Shown piece after piece: positions 27,606 to 40,675 of a stretch of DNA of 64,000 nt (position 1 is the first letter of the stretch; the number at the start of each line of letters is the position of its first letter). A program made the position numbers and the translations under genes. Location of the stretch: contig JBHGNT010000020.1 of NCBI GenBank assembly GCA_043228905.1, positions 4,898,001 to 4,962,000 on the forward strand. Direction: 5' to 3'. The notes under the pieces were generated by a model, which had not been told where the DNA came from, did not search any database, and saw nothing but the letters and a program-made list of their open reading frames with translations. This stretch comes from Azolla caroliniana. Taxonomy: Eukaryota; Polypodiophyta.

Positions 27606-29614
27606 ACCTAGCATCTGGCAATGGAGTCCAAAATGAACTCCATTCATGCAAACAAGACATGGGACCTGGTCGAATTACCAAAAAATCGACGTGCTCTTCC
27701 GTGTAAGTGGGTCTATCGAATTAAGGAGACGTCTGATTCAGCCAACCCAAAATTCAAAGCTAGATTAGTAGCAAAGGGTTTTCGACAGGAACACAGTGTC
27801 GATTTTGACGAAATATTTTCGCCAGAGGTGAAGATGACAACCCTTCGATTCATGCTCGACGTAGTAGGAGCCGAAAATTTGGAGCTGATTCAGCTAGATG
27901 TCAAAATGGCTTTCCTCCATGGTGATCTTGAGGAGGAAATTTATATGGAGTAGCCAAAAGGTTTCGTGGCGTCCGGCCAAGAACATCTAGTTTGCCAACT
28001 CAGGAAGAATCTTTACGGCCTGAAACAGGCGCCACGACAGTGGTACAAGAAGTTCGACGACTTCATCCAATAGATTGGCTTCTCAAAGAGCGATGAGGAC
28101 CATTGTCTCTTCACGAAGACAACTCGAGATGGATCACCCATCTTCCTCATCATCTACGTGGACGACATGCTAAGCTCTGGATGCCATGCAGGAGAACTCG
28201 CCGAAATTGTTCGGCAACTACGATTGAAGTTTGCCATGAAGGATTTCCGTCCAGCATGACGCATTCTTGGTATGAAGATCAGTCGGAATCGTAATCAACG
28301 ACAATTGTTTCTATCCCAATCCGACTACATTGGACGTGTCCTAGAATGCTTCAACATGCGCTCGACAAAATATGCCTCTACCCCGCTCCCTATTAGTACT
28401 CGACTATCTCGACGAGACTACCCAACATCCGGTTCGAAGGGGGAAATTATGAAGTCGGTATCGTATGCACCGGCAATTGGCTCCCTAATGTATGTGATGG
28501 TCGCGACACGGCCTGATATCGCTCACACCGTTGGAGTCATCAGCATATTTATGCATAATCCCGGCCGATCACACTGGAATGCAGTCAAGCATGTGTTTAG
28601 ATATCTCGTGGGCACAAAAGACCTTGGTATTCTGTTCGGCCCGAACGACATCTCAAGCATAGTCGGATACACCGACTCGAACTTTGCAAGTTGCATAGAC
28701 AATCATAAATCGACAACCGGATATTGTTTTAAACTTGGCAATGGAGTGATCTCGTGGAAGTCGAAACTTCAGGAGTGCACCGCCACATCAACGACCGAAG
28801 CTAAATACATAGTCGCGTCCGATGCGGCAAAAGAGGCCTTATGGCTCGGTCGGCTGGCCTGCTGTTATGTACACATAACGTTGGAGAGGGTAGGTCACCA
28901 ATATTTACATTAGTGAAGGGTATGTTCACTAATGTTAAAAAGGGGACTAATGATTGGATAGAAGGAATGATTGGTGCATGCACTATCATGATTTGGACAA
29001 CCAATGAATTGAGAGCCTTTTAGAAAGGCACATCTATTCAAGGGGCCTTGGAAAAGGTATAAATATGAGGCTTAGCTACCCTCATAATGACATTACGTCA
29101 GAAGGCTGCCGTCTTAGACACTAGTGGTGCGGGCTAGGCTTTCGTCTCGACGATCATGTTTATCTCTTCCAAGGTATTAGTCATCCTAATATCTAGCAAT
29201 ATGCGACGTCGGTGGTAGGTTGGCTATGTCTAGATCATAGCTCGGGGGTGGTCAGGTGGAACGGGTTCTTCTATCCATTCTATTTTCCTTCTTTTACTTT
29301 AGTTTGGTCTATTGATTAGTAATAGACTCTTAACACATGCACATTTCGACAAGCCGAAATCGGCTCGGTTCCAATTGTTTACTGTGACAGTCAGGGTGTT
29401 GTTGCTCTATCGAAAAATCCGGTTCATCACAACGCCTCCAAGCATATCGACGTTCGATATCATTTTGTTCGGGACTGCGTCATTACAGGGAAAACCGTTC
29501 TAGAGAAAATATCAACAACCGATAATGTCGCAGACGCATTAGCCAAGTGTCTTTCGGTGAATCGATTTCGATCCCTTAGGCAACACATGTGCGTAATGAA
29601 GAATCAGTTCGATT
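27606..29614 (+). pseudogene. Co-D reverse transcriptase and RNase H, split by a solo LTR
   Basis: RT: WKWVYRIKE-type region, then VDFDEIFSPEVKMTTLR, QLDVKMAFLHGDLEEEIYM, LYGLKQAPRQWYKKF, and IYVDDM near 28150-28170. RNase H from 28272: ATRPDIAHTVGVIS, TTGYCFKLG, STTEAKYIV. Reading is interrupted at 28863 by the solo LTR and continues at 29336 with YCDSQGVVALSKNPVHHN and NVADALAKCLS to a stop at 29612-29614. Stops at 27952, 28072 and 28258 show decay. Confidence 0.82.
28863..29335 (+). repeat. Solo LTR inside Co-D RNase H (473 bp)
   Basis: It starts tgttatgtac and ends gactcttaaca; flanks are cctgc (28858-28862) and catgc (29336-29340), a TSD with one change. RNase H reading is continuous if the insert and one flank are ignored. 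It contains tataaatatgagg (about 29058-29070), a TATA-like promoter site. No other copy of this LTR is in the window, so the family is unidentified and the strand is arbitrary beyond the TATA position. Confidence 0.75.
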
Positions 29615-29716
29615 AAATCGGACATCAGACTTCGGCTGTTTGGAACTTTGTATCAATTTGTATTATATACTCATTTCGATTACCGATTTCAGATGTATAC
29701 ACCCATTACGGGGGAG

Positions 29717-30042
29717 TGTTGAATACGGGTTTCTAATGGACGTATTCACATTGTCTCCTTTTGAACACACTAGACTTAAGCTATTTACGTAAATAGTGAG
29801 AAGGGCAATTGCCCTAAGTTAGTCAGTATATAACCTGACTTTGTAACCCAGTTACGGGTTGGTTGGTCATTTTGTAAAAAGTTGTAGTAAACTTCATTGA
29901 ACTCTGACTCTCTCTCTTGCAAATTAGTTCTCTTTTACTTTCTGTCTTTGCTGCCATCAAAGCTATGATCTTGCATCCATTTACGATTTTATCCTAGAAG
30001 AGTGTTGATCTTGTTCCGCATTAGAAGACGGCATTCCCAACA
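29717..30042 (+). repeat. 3' LTR of Co-D (326 bp)
   Basis: Direct repeat of 14483-14809, about 92% identical by eye, preceded by the purine tract acgggggag and followed by the TSD cctcg. Confidence 0.92.
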
Positions 30043-32204
30043 CCTCGTATTCGGGGCCATCAACCAGTTGGACAGAAGGCGGTGGTGGTACGACACGATT
30101 AGGAATTAAAGAGGTGCAACAAGGTTCCAAAAGAAAGCTATGAAAGACTAGGTGAAGCCGCATTTGTGCAAGAAGGTTAAGACGAAATGTTGCATCATTA
30201 ATCCGCACTATGATGACAAAAGGATCTAAGCGTTCATAATCAAGCTTAGCACACGGGCGGGTAGTCTTGATGTGACGACGAAACAACCATACTCGGTCAC
30301 CAACCTTAAAAAGGAGACTTAAGAAGATGTTGATCGGCATTGGTCTCATGGTGTGCTTGCGCTTTTTGAAGATGTGAAGATAACTCAAACTGGATTTGTT
30401 GTAGTCGGTGGAGGTAATGTGCTGCACTAGGGTTTCGTGACACCTCAGGGAGATCCAGGATACACCATCGAGGGTGGTTGCCAGTGTAGGCAAAGAAAGG
30501 TGTAACTTTGGTAGAAGAGTGTACCGTGTTGTTGTATGCAAACTCAGCAAGATGTAAAATATTGCTCCAATCATCTTGTTGATAACTTATGAAGCATCGA
30601 AGATACTGCTCGAGTGTTTGATTTGTGCGCTCTGTTTGTCCGTTAGTTTGTGGATGATAAGTTGAAGAGAGTTTGCAAAAGATTTTGAGGCCTGTCCATA
30701 GATAAATTGAGGACCTCGATTGCTAATAATATCATTTGGGAGACCATGATGGCAAAATACCTCACGCATAATGAGATCTATAGTTTCTTCACTACTAATG
30801 GTCTTTACACACGGTACAAAATGTGCCATCTTTGTGAACCGATCCACTACTGTTAAAATACTATCAAAGCCTTTGGAAGGTGGAAGATCCGTAATGAAAT
30901 CCATAGAAATAGACTACCATGGCTTGCTTTGGCACGACGGCAAGTGTCACATGTGCAAACGTAATCTTTGACAAATTTTTGCATGTGAGGCCACCAAAAC
31001 GAACGTTTCACCAGCTCAATGGTCTTGGCAATAGCAAAATGTCCAGCCATGGGGGCATCATGACAATGTTCTAACACTTGAAGTTGGGGTGATCCGTTAG
31101 GGACGTAAAGGAGATTCTTGTAGAAGAGTAAGCCATCTTGCCACTTGAAGTCCTAATAATGTTGAGATGACCATTGCAATGTGGAGCAAGATGGACGGCT
31201 TGAACCAATGTGGGCTAAGACATCCTTGGCCAAATCATCAAAGTGAAGTTGTTGCTGAATAGTGTCAAGAAGGCTAGAATCAAGTGGCATGGCATAAATT
31301 GTTGTTGCATGTAGCTTTGATGGACCGAGGAGAATCTGCTTTTGATTGTCAAAGGCCAGATCTCCATGTCGAAGAGCTAGATACGAACGTCGAGACAAAG
31401 CATCTGCTTTCCCTTGTTTTCTGGGGCGAAAAATGATCTTGAAATCGAAATGCATTAGAAATTGGGCCCACCGAGCTTGTCGTCTATTTAATACTCGAGC
31501 TGCTTGAAAATATGTGAGATTTTGTGATCACTATAAATGATAATCTGATGAGGCGATCCTTCTAGAAAATGACACCATTGCTCGAATGAGTCAACCACAG
31601 CTAGTAACTCCTTGTCATGCACCTCAAAATTTATCTCCGAAACAGTAAATTTTCTTGAGTGAAACGCGATTGGATGAGTCTGCCCGTCCTTGCCTGGTTG
31701 TGATAGGATACTCCCCAATGCGAAGTTTGACGCATCCACTTCAATAGTAAATGGCTTTTCGAGATCAATATGCGCTAGGATAGGTGCTGATGTGAATGCC
31801 TCTTTCAGTTGAGTAAAAGCCTTGTCCGCTTTGATACTCCGAAAAAATGCTTGATTTTTCTTGGTGAGTTGGGTGAGGGGCAACACAATGCTTGAATAAT
31901 TACATATGAATTTGCGATAGAAGTTCGCAAATCCAAGGAAACACTAGACGTCCCGAACTGAGCATGGGGGTTTCCATTCCAATATTGTTTGAACTTTTGC
32001 CGGATCCATGAAAATACCCTTGGATGAAATAGTGTATACCAAAAATTCGACTTGTTTGCAATCAAAACTGCATTTCTCAAGTTTGGCATAAAGACCATAG
32101 TTTCTTAGGCGTTCACGTACTTTCCGTACATGTATATCATGCGCCTCCTGTGTTTTAGAGTAAATCAACAAATCACCTAGGTAGATGATGAGAAAGATAT
32201 CCAA
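30043..32204 (-). pseudogene. Gy-G2 RT C-terminus, RNase H and integrase (broken)
   Basis: Read on the minus strand from 32209 leftwards: FLIIYLGDLLIYS, the RT catalytic box with the first Asp changed to Gly; LEKCSFDCKQVEFLVYTIS. RNase H at about 31490-31886: IEVDASNFALGSILSQ, VHDKELLAVV, IIYSDHK. Then [15 protein letters not shown]; integrase zinc region HDAPMAGHFAIAKT ... CDTCRRAK (30950-31060); DDE region SMDFITDLPPS, HHGLPNDIISNRGPQF; and the C-terminal WLFRRHIKTTRPCAKL. It ends at 30043 in DGPEYEV, which continues into the chromodomain at 14482. Numerous stops and deletions. Confidence 0.85.
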
Positions 32205-32209
32205 GAAAT

Positions 32210-32477
32210 TGACAGGAACTACACACTCCGATAAACAGCGCTCAGCCACAACCGAGCTTAGAATCAAAACACAGAAAACGGGAAATGAAAGCACGACGCA
32301 ATGGAGAGAAGAGTACACAGGATGTTTATGTGGAAAACCCAAACTAGGGAAAAAACCATAGCAGCCCACAGGCTGCAAACTATCACTATGTTAGAATGTA
32401 CAACGGTAAAGCACCGATGCAACGACCTCGAGCTGGTTATCTTCGCCACAGGCAGCGGTTACAACAGAGGCAACGAC

Positions 32478-32522
<45 letters not shown>

Positions 32523-32909
32523 CACTGTTGCGCGCTCTAATCTCACACCAACAAGAATGACAACAACAACTATAAAGTTTGCCCTAAGTCATATTTATAC
32601 TAATATGACTTTTTGGCTATTTACAAATATAGCCCCGATGGACTCTCAGAAACATATTTACGAATATGTCCCTTCATCCGGTGAGCACTTCTCACCGGGC
32701 CTTCACCATCCGGCTCTTGCCGGGTACTCCTCATCCGGTTCTCACTGGGTCTTTCGTAGCTGGGTATTCCTCGTCATCCGGCACTTGCCGGGTACACCAC
32801 ATCCGGTTCTCACCGGGTCTTCCGTAGCCCGATACTCGTCATCCGGCGCTTGCCGGGTACACCACATCCGGTTCTCACTTCCCCATCCGAAGGGACTTAT
32901 TTCCTAACA
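32210..32909 (-). repeat. 3' LTR of Co-C2 (700 bp)
   Basis: Plus-strand ends are tgacaggaac and tttcctaaca. It aligns with 52501-53181 and with the Co-C1 LTR. Contains a (CT)n run at 32480-32519, longer than in the other copy, which explains part of the length difference. Confidence 0.92.
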
Positions 32910-32922
32910 AACTCCCCCTTCA

Positions 32923-35900
32923 CTCCGGCATGGGATGTCTTACTAGTCCGACCCGCTTCCGGCATGCGTCCAGCTTGTCGGGTATTAGTACTTTGGTCAG
33001 CATATCTGACCCGTTCTTGGAAATGTGCATCTTCGTCAGCTCGAACTCCTGGTCATCTACTCTTTCCCGGATCCAGTGATACCTTCGTTGGATATGCTTC
33101 GTCCGGGAATGGTAGGCCGCATTCTTAGCAAGGTGGATGGCACTTTGACTGTCGCAATAGAGCCGGTATTCATCTTGCCGGATACCGAGCTCCCCGATGA
33201 AGTCCTTCATCCATAATATTTCCTTGCCGACTTCCACAGCCGCCATGTACTCCGCCTCCGTGGTTGACAATGCAACCGTCTTCTGCAGCCTCGACTGCCA
33301 CGAAACAGCTCCCCCTGCATATGTCATTACATACCCGGATGTAGACCAGCTTGTATCCACATCAGTCGACATGTCTGAATCAGTAAAACCTTCAAGTTGA
33401 GGTTTTCCGGAGCCGAATCGGAGACACATGTTCGAAGTTCCCTTCAAGTACCGGAGTATCCAATTGACCGCGTTCCAGTGCTCTTTGCCGGGATTGCTCA
33501 TAAACAGGCTCACCACTCTGACTGCGTATCCTATATCCGGTCGAGTACACACCATTGCGTACATTAAGCTCCCGACAGCAGAGGCATATGGAACCTTCAT
33601 CATATCAGCCTTCTCTGCTTTCGTCTTCGGGCTTTGCTTACTGGATAATCTGCAGTTTGCTGGGAGTGTCGATCCGACTGGTTTCTCTTCCAACATGTTG
33701 AACCGCTGAAGCACCTTTGTCACGTACTTCTTCTGTGATAGCCACAATTGCTTCATTGGCCGGTTCCGGATGATATGCATCCCCAGCATCTGTCTTGCCG
33801 GACCCAAGTCTTTCATTGAGAAGGTCCGGTTGAGGGCCTTCTTCAGCATCCGTATTTTGGCTTGGTCTCGTCCGACGATCAACATGTCGTCCACGTACAG
33901 GAGGAGTATCAGGAAGTCGCCTCCTTCGAACTTCTTCACAAACACACAGTGATCGGCCTGCATCTTGTGGTACCCTTGATCGGTCATGAAGGAGTCGAAC
34001 TTCCGGTACCATTGCCGGGGAGCCTGCTTCAGTCCGTACAGGCTCTTCATCAATCGGCAAACTAGGCACTCCTTCCCTTTCTCCACGAATCCTTCCGGTT
34101 GCTGCATGTAGATCTCCTCTTCGAGGTCACCGTGAAGGAATATCGTCTTCACATCCAGTTGCTCTACCTCGAGGTCCATGCTTGCCGCTATACTCAGCAC
34201 CGTCCGGATGGAGGTCATCTTTACTACCGGGGCAAATATCTCGTCGAAGTCCACGCCCTTCTTCTGCTGGAACCCCTTCACCATAATCTTGGCTTTGTAT
34301 CTCGGGGGGTTTCCAACATCTCCCAGTTTCAACTTGTACACCCACTTATTTCAGAGTGCTCGCTTTCCATTCAGCAACTCCACCAATTCGTACGTATGGT
34401 TCTCATGCAGGGAATCCATCTCATCCTGCATGGCACTTGACCATTTGCGGCTGTGGGTGTCACTTTTAGCTTCCTCGAAGCTTTCTGGCTCCCCCTCATC
34501 GGTCAACAGCACATGCTCTGCATCCGGAAATCTCCGGGGGGGCCTTCTCTCTCTCAGAGGATATCTCCGTCTTTGGGCTTCAGTAACCGGTTCCTCCATT
34601 TGCTCTTCATCCGAATCCGATTCGGGGTCTTGGCCAGTTCCGGTTTCAGCTTCCTCTACTTCTTCTTCTGCCGGTTCGGTATCCTCACCATAACCGGCTG
34701 GTTCCTCGAGTGCTAACCGGTCTCTTGCCAGTTGGGTCTGCGCATCGTAGAATCGATCCTTACCGGTCGACTCGGAGTTCGTTACCTTCTTCTCCAACTC
34801 CCAGTCGGCGAGCGTCTTGTCCTCCATGAATATAATATCTCGACTCCAGAATACCTTCTTGTCGACTGGGTCCCACACTCGGTAGCTGAACTCATCGTCG
34901 CCGTAACCGAGGAATATGCATGGCCGGGTCTTTGGATCTACCTCTCCTCTCCGGTCCTTGGCAACATGCAAGTATGCAAGACACCCGAATACCTTCAGAT
35001 GCCGGTAAGATACTTCCTTACCGGTCCATACTCTCTGTGGCGTGTCTCCGTCCAAGGGTAATGAGGGTGATCTGTTTATCACATATGTCGCCGTCAACAG
35101 TGCCTCAACCCAAAACTTCTTGGGTAGTTTTGCATGCGCCAGCATACTCCGAACCCTCTCCATTATGGTCCGGTTCATCCTCTCGGCCAGCCCGTTTAGT
35201 TCCGGCGTCTTCGGCACGGTAAATTCGAGCCGGATTCCCTTCAAGCGACAGTACTCCTCGAACTGCCCCCGGTATTCACCTCCGTTATCTGCTCGAACCG
35301 CCTTCAGCTTCCGACCGGTTTCTCTTTCCACTCTCGCATGGAGCTCTTTGAAGACGGATAACACCTGATCCTTCGTCTTCAACGGTGTGGCCCACAGCTT
35401 CCGGTTGTGGTCATCTATGAACGTCACGAAGTACTGCGATCCGGCATGTGACTTCGTGTCCACTTGACACACATCAGTATGCACCAACTCCAATGGTGCA
35501 TTTCGTCTCATCGGTGGCCTCAATCGGAAGGAGGTCCGGTTTTGTTTACCGGCCAGACAATCAGTGCACTTCTCCAAGTGCATGTTCTTCACTGGAATGA
35601 GGTTGTCGTCTACAAGCCTCTTCATCCCCTTCTCGATCATGTGACACAACCTCTTGTGCCACAGCTCACCGGTAGTGTCGGATGCCACGTTCACTTCTTC
35701 CGAACATAACCGGGCATTCATCAGGTACAACGTGTTTACCTTCTGGGCCCGAGCCACAATCAAGCTCCCTTTGCTGAACTTCATAACACCGTTCCGGATG
35801 CTACCCATGTAGCCTTCATCATCTACCCAACCGGCTGATATCAGGTTCAGACGAACCTCCACAACGTGTCAGACATCCTTTAGCAGCAGCTTGCATCCGG

Positions 35901-36200
35901 TTGGTGTTGCCAGCCACACGTCTCCTATGCCGACAATTCGGCATGTACCTTCATTCCCCATCCGGACACAACCGTGATCACCGGCTGAGTAGGATGACAA
36001 GCATTTCCGATCCGAGGTAAGGTGCAACGACGCTCCGGAGTCGACCACCCAGGTCATCTCGTCGCCGACAAGGTTTAACTCACTCTCCTCGGTGATGAGC
36101 ATCAACTCTTCTTCACTTGCCATGATTGTCGCCGTTCCCTTCGGGTCCGTTCCCCTCCGATCTTTACCGTTCCGGTCCAGTGTCCGCTTCGAATCGGTAC
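32923..36200 (-). pseudogene. Co-C2 pol: protease, integrase, RT, RNase H with a few nonsense codons
   Basis: From 36200 leftwards: protease WVVDSGASLHLT; integrase LWHKRLCHM ... CTDCLAGKQ, HTDVCQV, RADNGGEYRG, LNGLAERMNRT; RT with YVDDM at about 33883-33898; RNase H STTEAEYMAAVE and YCDSQSAIHLA. The frame is open over long runs (503 and 473 codons). The stops at about 35866 and 34349 correspond to Arg codons (CGA) in Co-K, i.e. CGA to TGA changes. Very similar in protein to Co-K, though the LTRs differ, so they are sister families. The part upstream of the protease is cut off by Gy-A2. Confidence 0.88.
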
Positions 36201-36633
36201 TGTTACCGGCCGGCAAAGGAGTCCAGAGTGTGAAATGGGGAGTTATTTAATTAGTAGGAATGGTTGTAAGTAAGCTATGAGTGTGGACGGACGGACCGGA
36301 ATCGGTATGCCGTTCCGGATCCGGACCGATCCCGAATAGGTGCGGATGGCACTGTTTTGTAATACAGACCGAAAACCTATTTAAAGGCCCGGATACAATG
36401 TAATGAACAGCGGTTAATTAATAAAGCTTAGTGTTGTTATCTCTCTGTGTTAATTGTCGTTCTGCATTCATGGTTATATCTTACGCGTGTGATTATTAAA
36501 GACGATCATGCTAAGTAACCTAATTAAGTCGGATTAATCGTTGAGTTTAATCCTGTTGCCGTAACACCTCTTTGGTGAAGTGTCTTCCGTAGACACCCTG
36601 TGTTAGGCCATTGTCCGGCCCTAAGAGTTAACA
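36201..36633 (+). repeat. 5' LTR of Gy-A2 (433 bp)
   Basis: tgttaccggc...gagttaaca, directly repeated at 51304-51736. All eight visible differences are transitions. A TATA-like cctatttaaaggcccgg is near 36375-36391. The PBS-position sequence tttttggcgaccac follows. Confidence 0.93.
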
Positions 36634-36686
36634 CAGTTTTTGGCGACCACAATTCCTGTTTTTGCATCGAACGACGGCACGGATGG

Positions 36687-38730
36687 ATGACTAGATCAAT
36701 GCACGACCTGGTTACAGATCGAACTCAACGCCTTGCCGAAAGGCAAAGGAGACGTGAGGCTTTCCAGCAAGCGGCGCAAGAAATTAGAGCAGATCGCTCG
36801 TTTTCCAATGTAATCCGGAGAGTAGCGGAGGACTCCCTCTGGTTACAGCAAACATCGCACCCGGACGACGGTAGCAGCCTAAGCAGCCTCCGGGAAACCG
36901 AATCCCTTCTCCAGGCGTTGGCAAACGGAGAAGGCGAAGCAGAAACCTTTTCAGCGTATGAATCGGACTCCGAAGGGGAATACAGCGTGCACACGAACTA
37001 CCGTAGCAGCAACGAAACCCCAGGCGGACCGGAGGACGAAGGATCAGATACCTTACCGACACCAGAACCGGAAGTGCTAACGCTGGAACCCCCGGAACCA
37101 GCAGAGGAAGAGCGACCTCCGACACCGGAAGTCGAAGAGGAGAGGCCTCCATCACCAAATGAAGAGGAAAGACCACCGACGCCGAAGAAAATCCCGGAAC
37201 GAGCACCAACACTGCCAGCCCGCGCACCGATACCGGACGACGACATGCCGTTCCAGTACTCCAAGTATAGAGATGATCCGGACGCGGAAGCTCATGTGCA
37301 TGCCTTTGAACAGACATGGGAAGCCAACCATGTGTCCCATCGATTGACCCCGGATGAAGAGGAACACTCTAAGATAGCGGAATTTGGCGTCACATTGGAG
37401 GGACCGGCAGCAAGATGGCGCTGGACACAAGACCCATCTACCATCAACACCTTTGCAGATTTAAAAGCTAAATTCTTGCATTTTTTCCAAAAGGAGGTGG
37501 ACCAGACCGTAATGGTAGGCTTATTTTATACCATCCGACAGGAGGCAGGGGAGAGCATTCCCTAGTTTGTCATCCGGTTTCAACGGATGCATAGTCAGCT
37601 TGCCCGCGCACCCCCGGAGGAGGAATTACGGACTATATTCCTAAACGCGCTCCGGGAACCCCTACGCACGGTTTGCACGGTAATTGACTTCCGCACCAGT
37701 ACCATCGACCAGGTCATTGACCGGGTGAGAGAGATGGAAAAGACAAGCTCCTAGCTCACACTAGGAGCACTCCAACGGGCGTTACCGTCCGATGAAGACC
37801 TCCGGTTTCGGCAAGCAATACAGTGCACACCTGCTTGAATTCCGGACACTCGGCTCTAGAATGCACTATGAGGACGCAATGTGTAATCTGTCAATCCAAG
37901 GGCCATACGACGGATAGGTGCGAGTATAATCTATTGAACCGGCAAGCACCGCCCATCCGACAAATTGAGCCACACAGCAGCTAGGATGAAGAAGAGGAAC
38001 GTTGGCGGCGAATGGACCGCGACCGACCGGAACAAGATGTCCGGTATGGCGATCAACGGGAGAATGATGTCCGGTATGGTGATCGGCGGGATAACTATGA
38101 CTGGCATGATCGGTACTGGGATTACAATAGACGATACGAAAATTACGACCAGGAGCACTCCCCCGAGTATCGTCAGCAACGGGAGGAATACGGCAGATAT
38201 AACGGGCAACCTCATCAAGAGTACCGCAATAAGAAGAGCTATAACAAAAAACGACATTTCAAAAAAGGCGGCTACCCACGAGATCCGGAACAAGGAGCTT
38301 CAAGCAACCAACCGGCCCAAAACCCCGCGCGTACCACAGGACCTGCCTCGGGTACAACAGACAATGCCGAATCTAGCAATACCCGGAAAGCCTACTGCTA
38401 CTACTGCCGACAGGAAGGCCATTATAGTAATCAATGCCCGGTGAAGAGCTATGAAAAACGACCGGAGGTAAATATGGTAGTTCCTGAGGTGGCAGATCTG
38501 CAGCAGGTGACCACAAGGTCGAAGGGCATGGCCAAGGAATGGAAGACGCAGGAGACCATCTGGAAGCAAGCGACAGAATGGGTGAAGAAAGCAAACAAGC
38601 AGAATGTCACAGACTTACAGCGGCAAAAGGAGAACACTGTAGGGCTTGCCAGCGGTAGTCACTCCGAGAACGAGACATGGCAGGCGTTGCAAGAATGCTA
38701 GATTACGCTGCCACTAGGAAGACTCCTACA
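36687..38730 (+). pseudogene. Gy-A2 gag (broken)
   Basis: The start MTRSMHDLVTDRTQRLAE matches Gy-A1. The acidic/proline linker is shorter and differs in sequence. The capsid-like domain (KYRDDPDAEAHVHAFEQTW, FLHFFQKEVDQ) ends at a TAG at 37563, where Gy-A1 has CAA. A second TAG at 37754 replaces a Trp codon. A one-base loss in the first zinc knuckle (near 37833) shifts the frame. The R/Y/D-rich spacer and third knuckle CYYCRQEGHYSNQC (about 38395-38436) are readable in frame 38012-38701, ending at a TAG. Confidence 0.85.
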
Positions 38731-40675
38731 ACTCGTGCCAAGATTCACGGAAGGACTGAAGACGGCCATGACGGCAGGAGAATCATCACCGGCACCGGTA
38801 CTCTTCTCGAATCCGGAGGAGGGACCAACGGTGGTGGACACCAACAATCCGGTAATCACTGCCATTGTAAAAGGGAAAGAACTCCCCGGCACAGTTATAG
38901 ATGGAGGCTCTAGGGTGAATGTAATAAGCCTCCGGACGTGTGATGCCCTAGGAATCCACGAGTGGGAGCCGTGTCCGTTCTGGTTGCGGATGGCCGATAC
39001 AAGCTCAGTGCAGCCGACAGGATTAATACGGAAATTAGAAGTCACCGTGGGCGGTCATACATTTCACATCTCGGCAGTAGTGCTACAATTACAGGCACAA
39101 GGCGCATACCCGCTATTGTTGGGGCGGTCGTGGTTGAAAACGACACATATCAAACAGAATTGGAGGAAAAATATAATTACCTTCCGGCGAGGAAAAGCCA
39201 AGGTACGGGTACCAACATAGCCAAGGACGAGCACTGGCAAGGAATGTACACCGTTGTATGCAGAGTGCGTCAACATGCTAGAAGGGTTAGTTGACGAAGA
39301 AGAAGCTCACTACTTGCAGGAAAACCCGAAGATCATACCCCTCTTCGAAATTGACATTGCCGAAGCAGTAGCACCATACTTACCGCAACCGGAAGAGGCT
39401 GAAGCTGAACCGGATAAAGACGCAATCCGGGAGTTACGGCAAGCGCAGGAAGCGTTGGAACGGGAAATGGCCGTTTCACAGCGCGTAAAAGCGTCGCAAC
39501 TGGAAGAGGTGAACCTAGGGACCACGGACGAAGCAAATCCGGTGCACATCGCCAAGGAGATGAAGTCCGAGGACAAAACGGCGATGATCACACTTCTCAC
39601 GGAATTTCACTATGTGTTCACCTGGTCATACGAAGACATGCGAGGACTCGACCCTCAGTTATACCAGCATCAGGTTCACTTGAGCAAGGACGCAAAACCA
39701 GTGGCACAAAGACGGTACCGGATGAATCCCAATTATGCCGCCAAAGTCAAGGAGGAAATCGACAAACTGCTAAGAGTTGGCTTTATCCGTCCGGTAAAGA
39801 AAGCGACATGGCTAAGCCCGATCGTAGTCGTACCGAAGAAGAACGGAAAAATTCGAGTTTGTGTGGACTACCGGAAACTCAATGCAGCTACGGTAACGGA
39901 TGCGTTTCCACTTCCGTTCACAGATGGAGTGTTGGATGCCGTCGCCGGCCATGAGTTCTATAGCTTCCTAGACGGATTCAACGGGTATAATCAGATCTGG
40001 TGCACCCCGATGACCAAGAGGAAACGGCTTTCGTCACCGAATGGGGGGTGTTTGTGGCCGTGGTGATGATGTTCGGACTCAAAACGGCACTGGCAACATT
40101 TCAACGAATCATCATGGAAATCTTTGGTGAATATATTCCGGCTTTTATGCAGGTTTTCCTTGACGATTTCGTCGTCTATAGCCGGGAGGAGGACCATTTT
40201 CATCACCTCCGTCTTTGTCTAGAAAAATGTAGAACGTACCGGCTAAGCTTGAATCCGGCAAAGTGTGTATTTGGCGTGTCCAGTGGAACTTTATTAGGAC
40301 ATATTGTGAGCCAGGAAGGTATTGCAGTCGACCCGGACAAAGTGAAAGCCATATTAGAAGCACCGGCGCCGGCAACGGCAAAGGCATTAAGCCGGTTCTT
40401 TGGCCAGATCCAGTGGCACAGCCGGATGCTCCGATACTTGGCCGACCTGGCTACACCGTTGCATGCCGCCGTACATCGGACACCATTTCAGTGGACCGAC
40501 ACCGAGGATAGGGCGTATAGGGCCCTCAAGGTACTATTGTCGCAAGCACCGGTAGTGCAGCCTCCGGATTGGAGTAAAGAATTTCATGTGTTCGTGGACG
40601 CCTTCAACATCGCAATCGGAAGCATACTGATGTAGCTTACGGAGCCGAAGTGGTACCGGCCAGTGTGTTGAGAGA

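Larger units (their letters stand above)
14483..30042 (+). mobile_element. Co-D: Ty1/copia element inserted in Gy-G2, itself heavily invaded
   Basis: LTRs lie at 14483-14809 and 29717-30042, with a PBS at 14812-14823 and a purine tract acgggggag just before 29717. The flanks cctca (14478-14482) and cctcg (30043-30047) are a TSD with one change. The LTRs differ at roughly 25 of 326 positions by eye, so it is older than Co-K. Insertions inside it: a MITE (14845-15130), Co-E (15592-18350), Gy-A1 (18456-25101) and a solo LTR (28863-29335). Coding parts are gag 25148-25745, protease/integrase to about 27605, and RT/RNase H to 29614. Confidence 0.9.
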
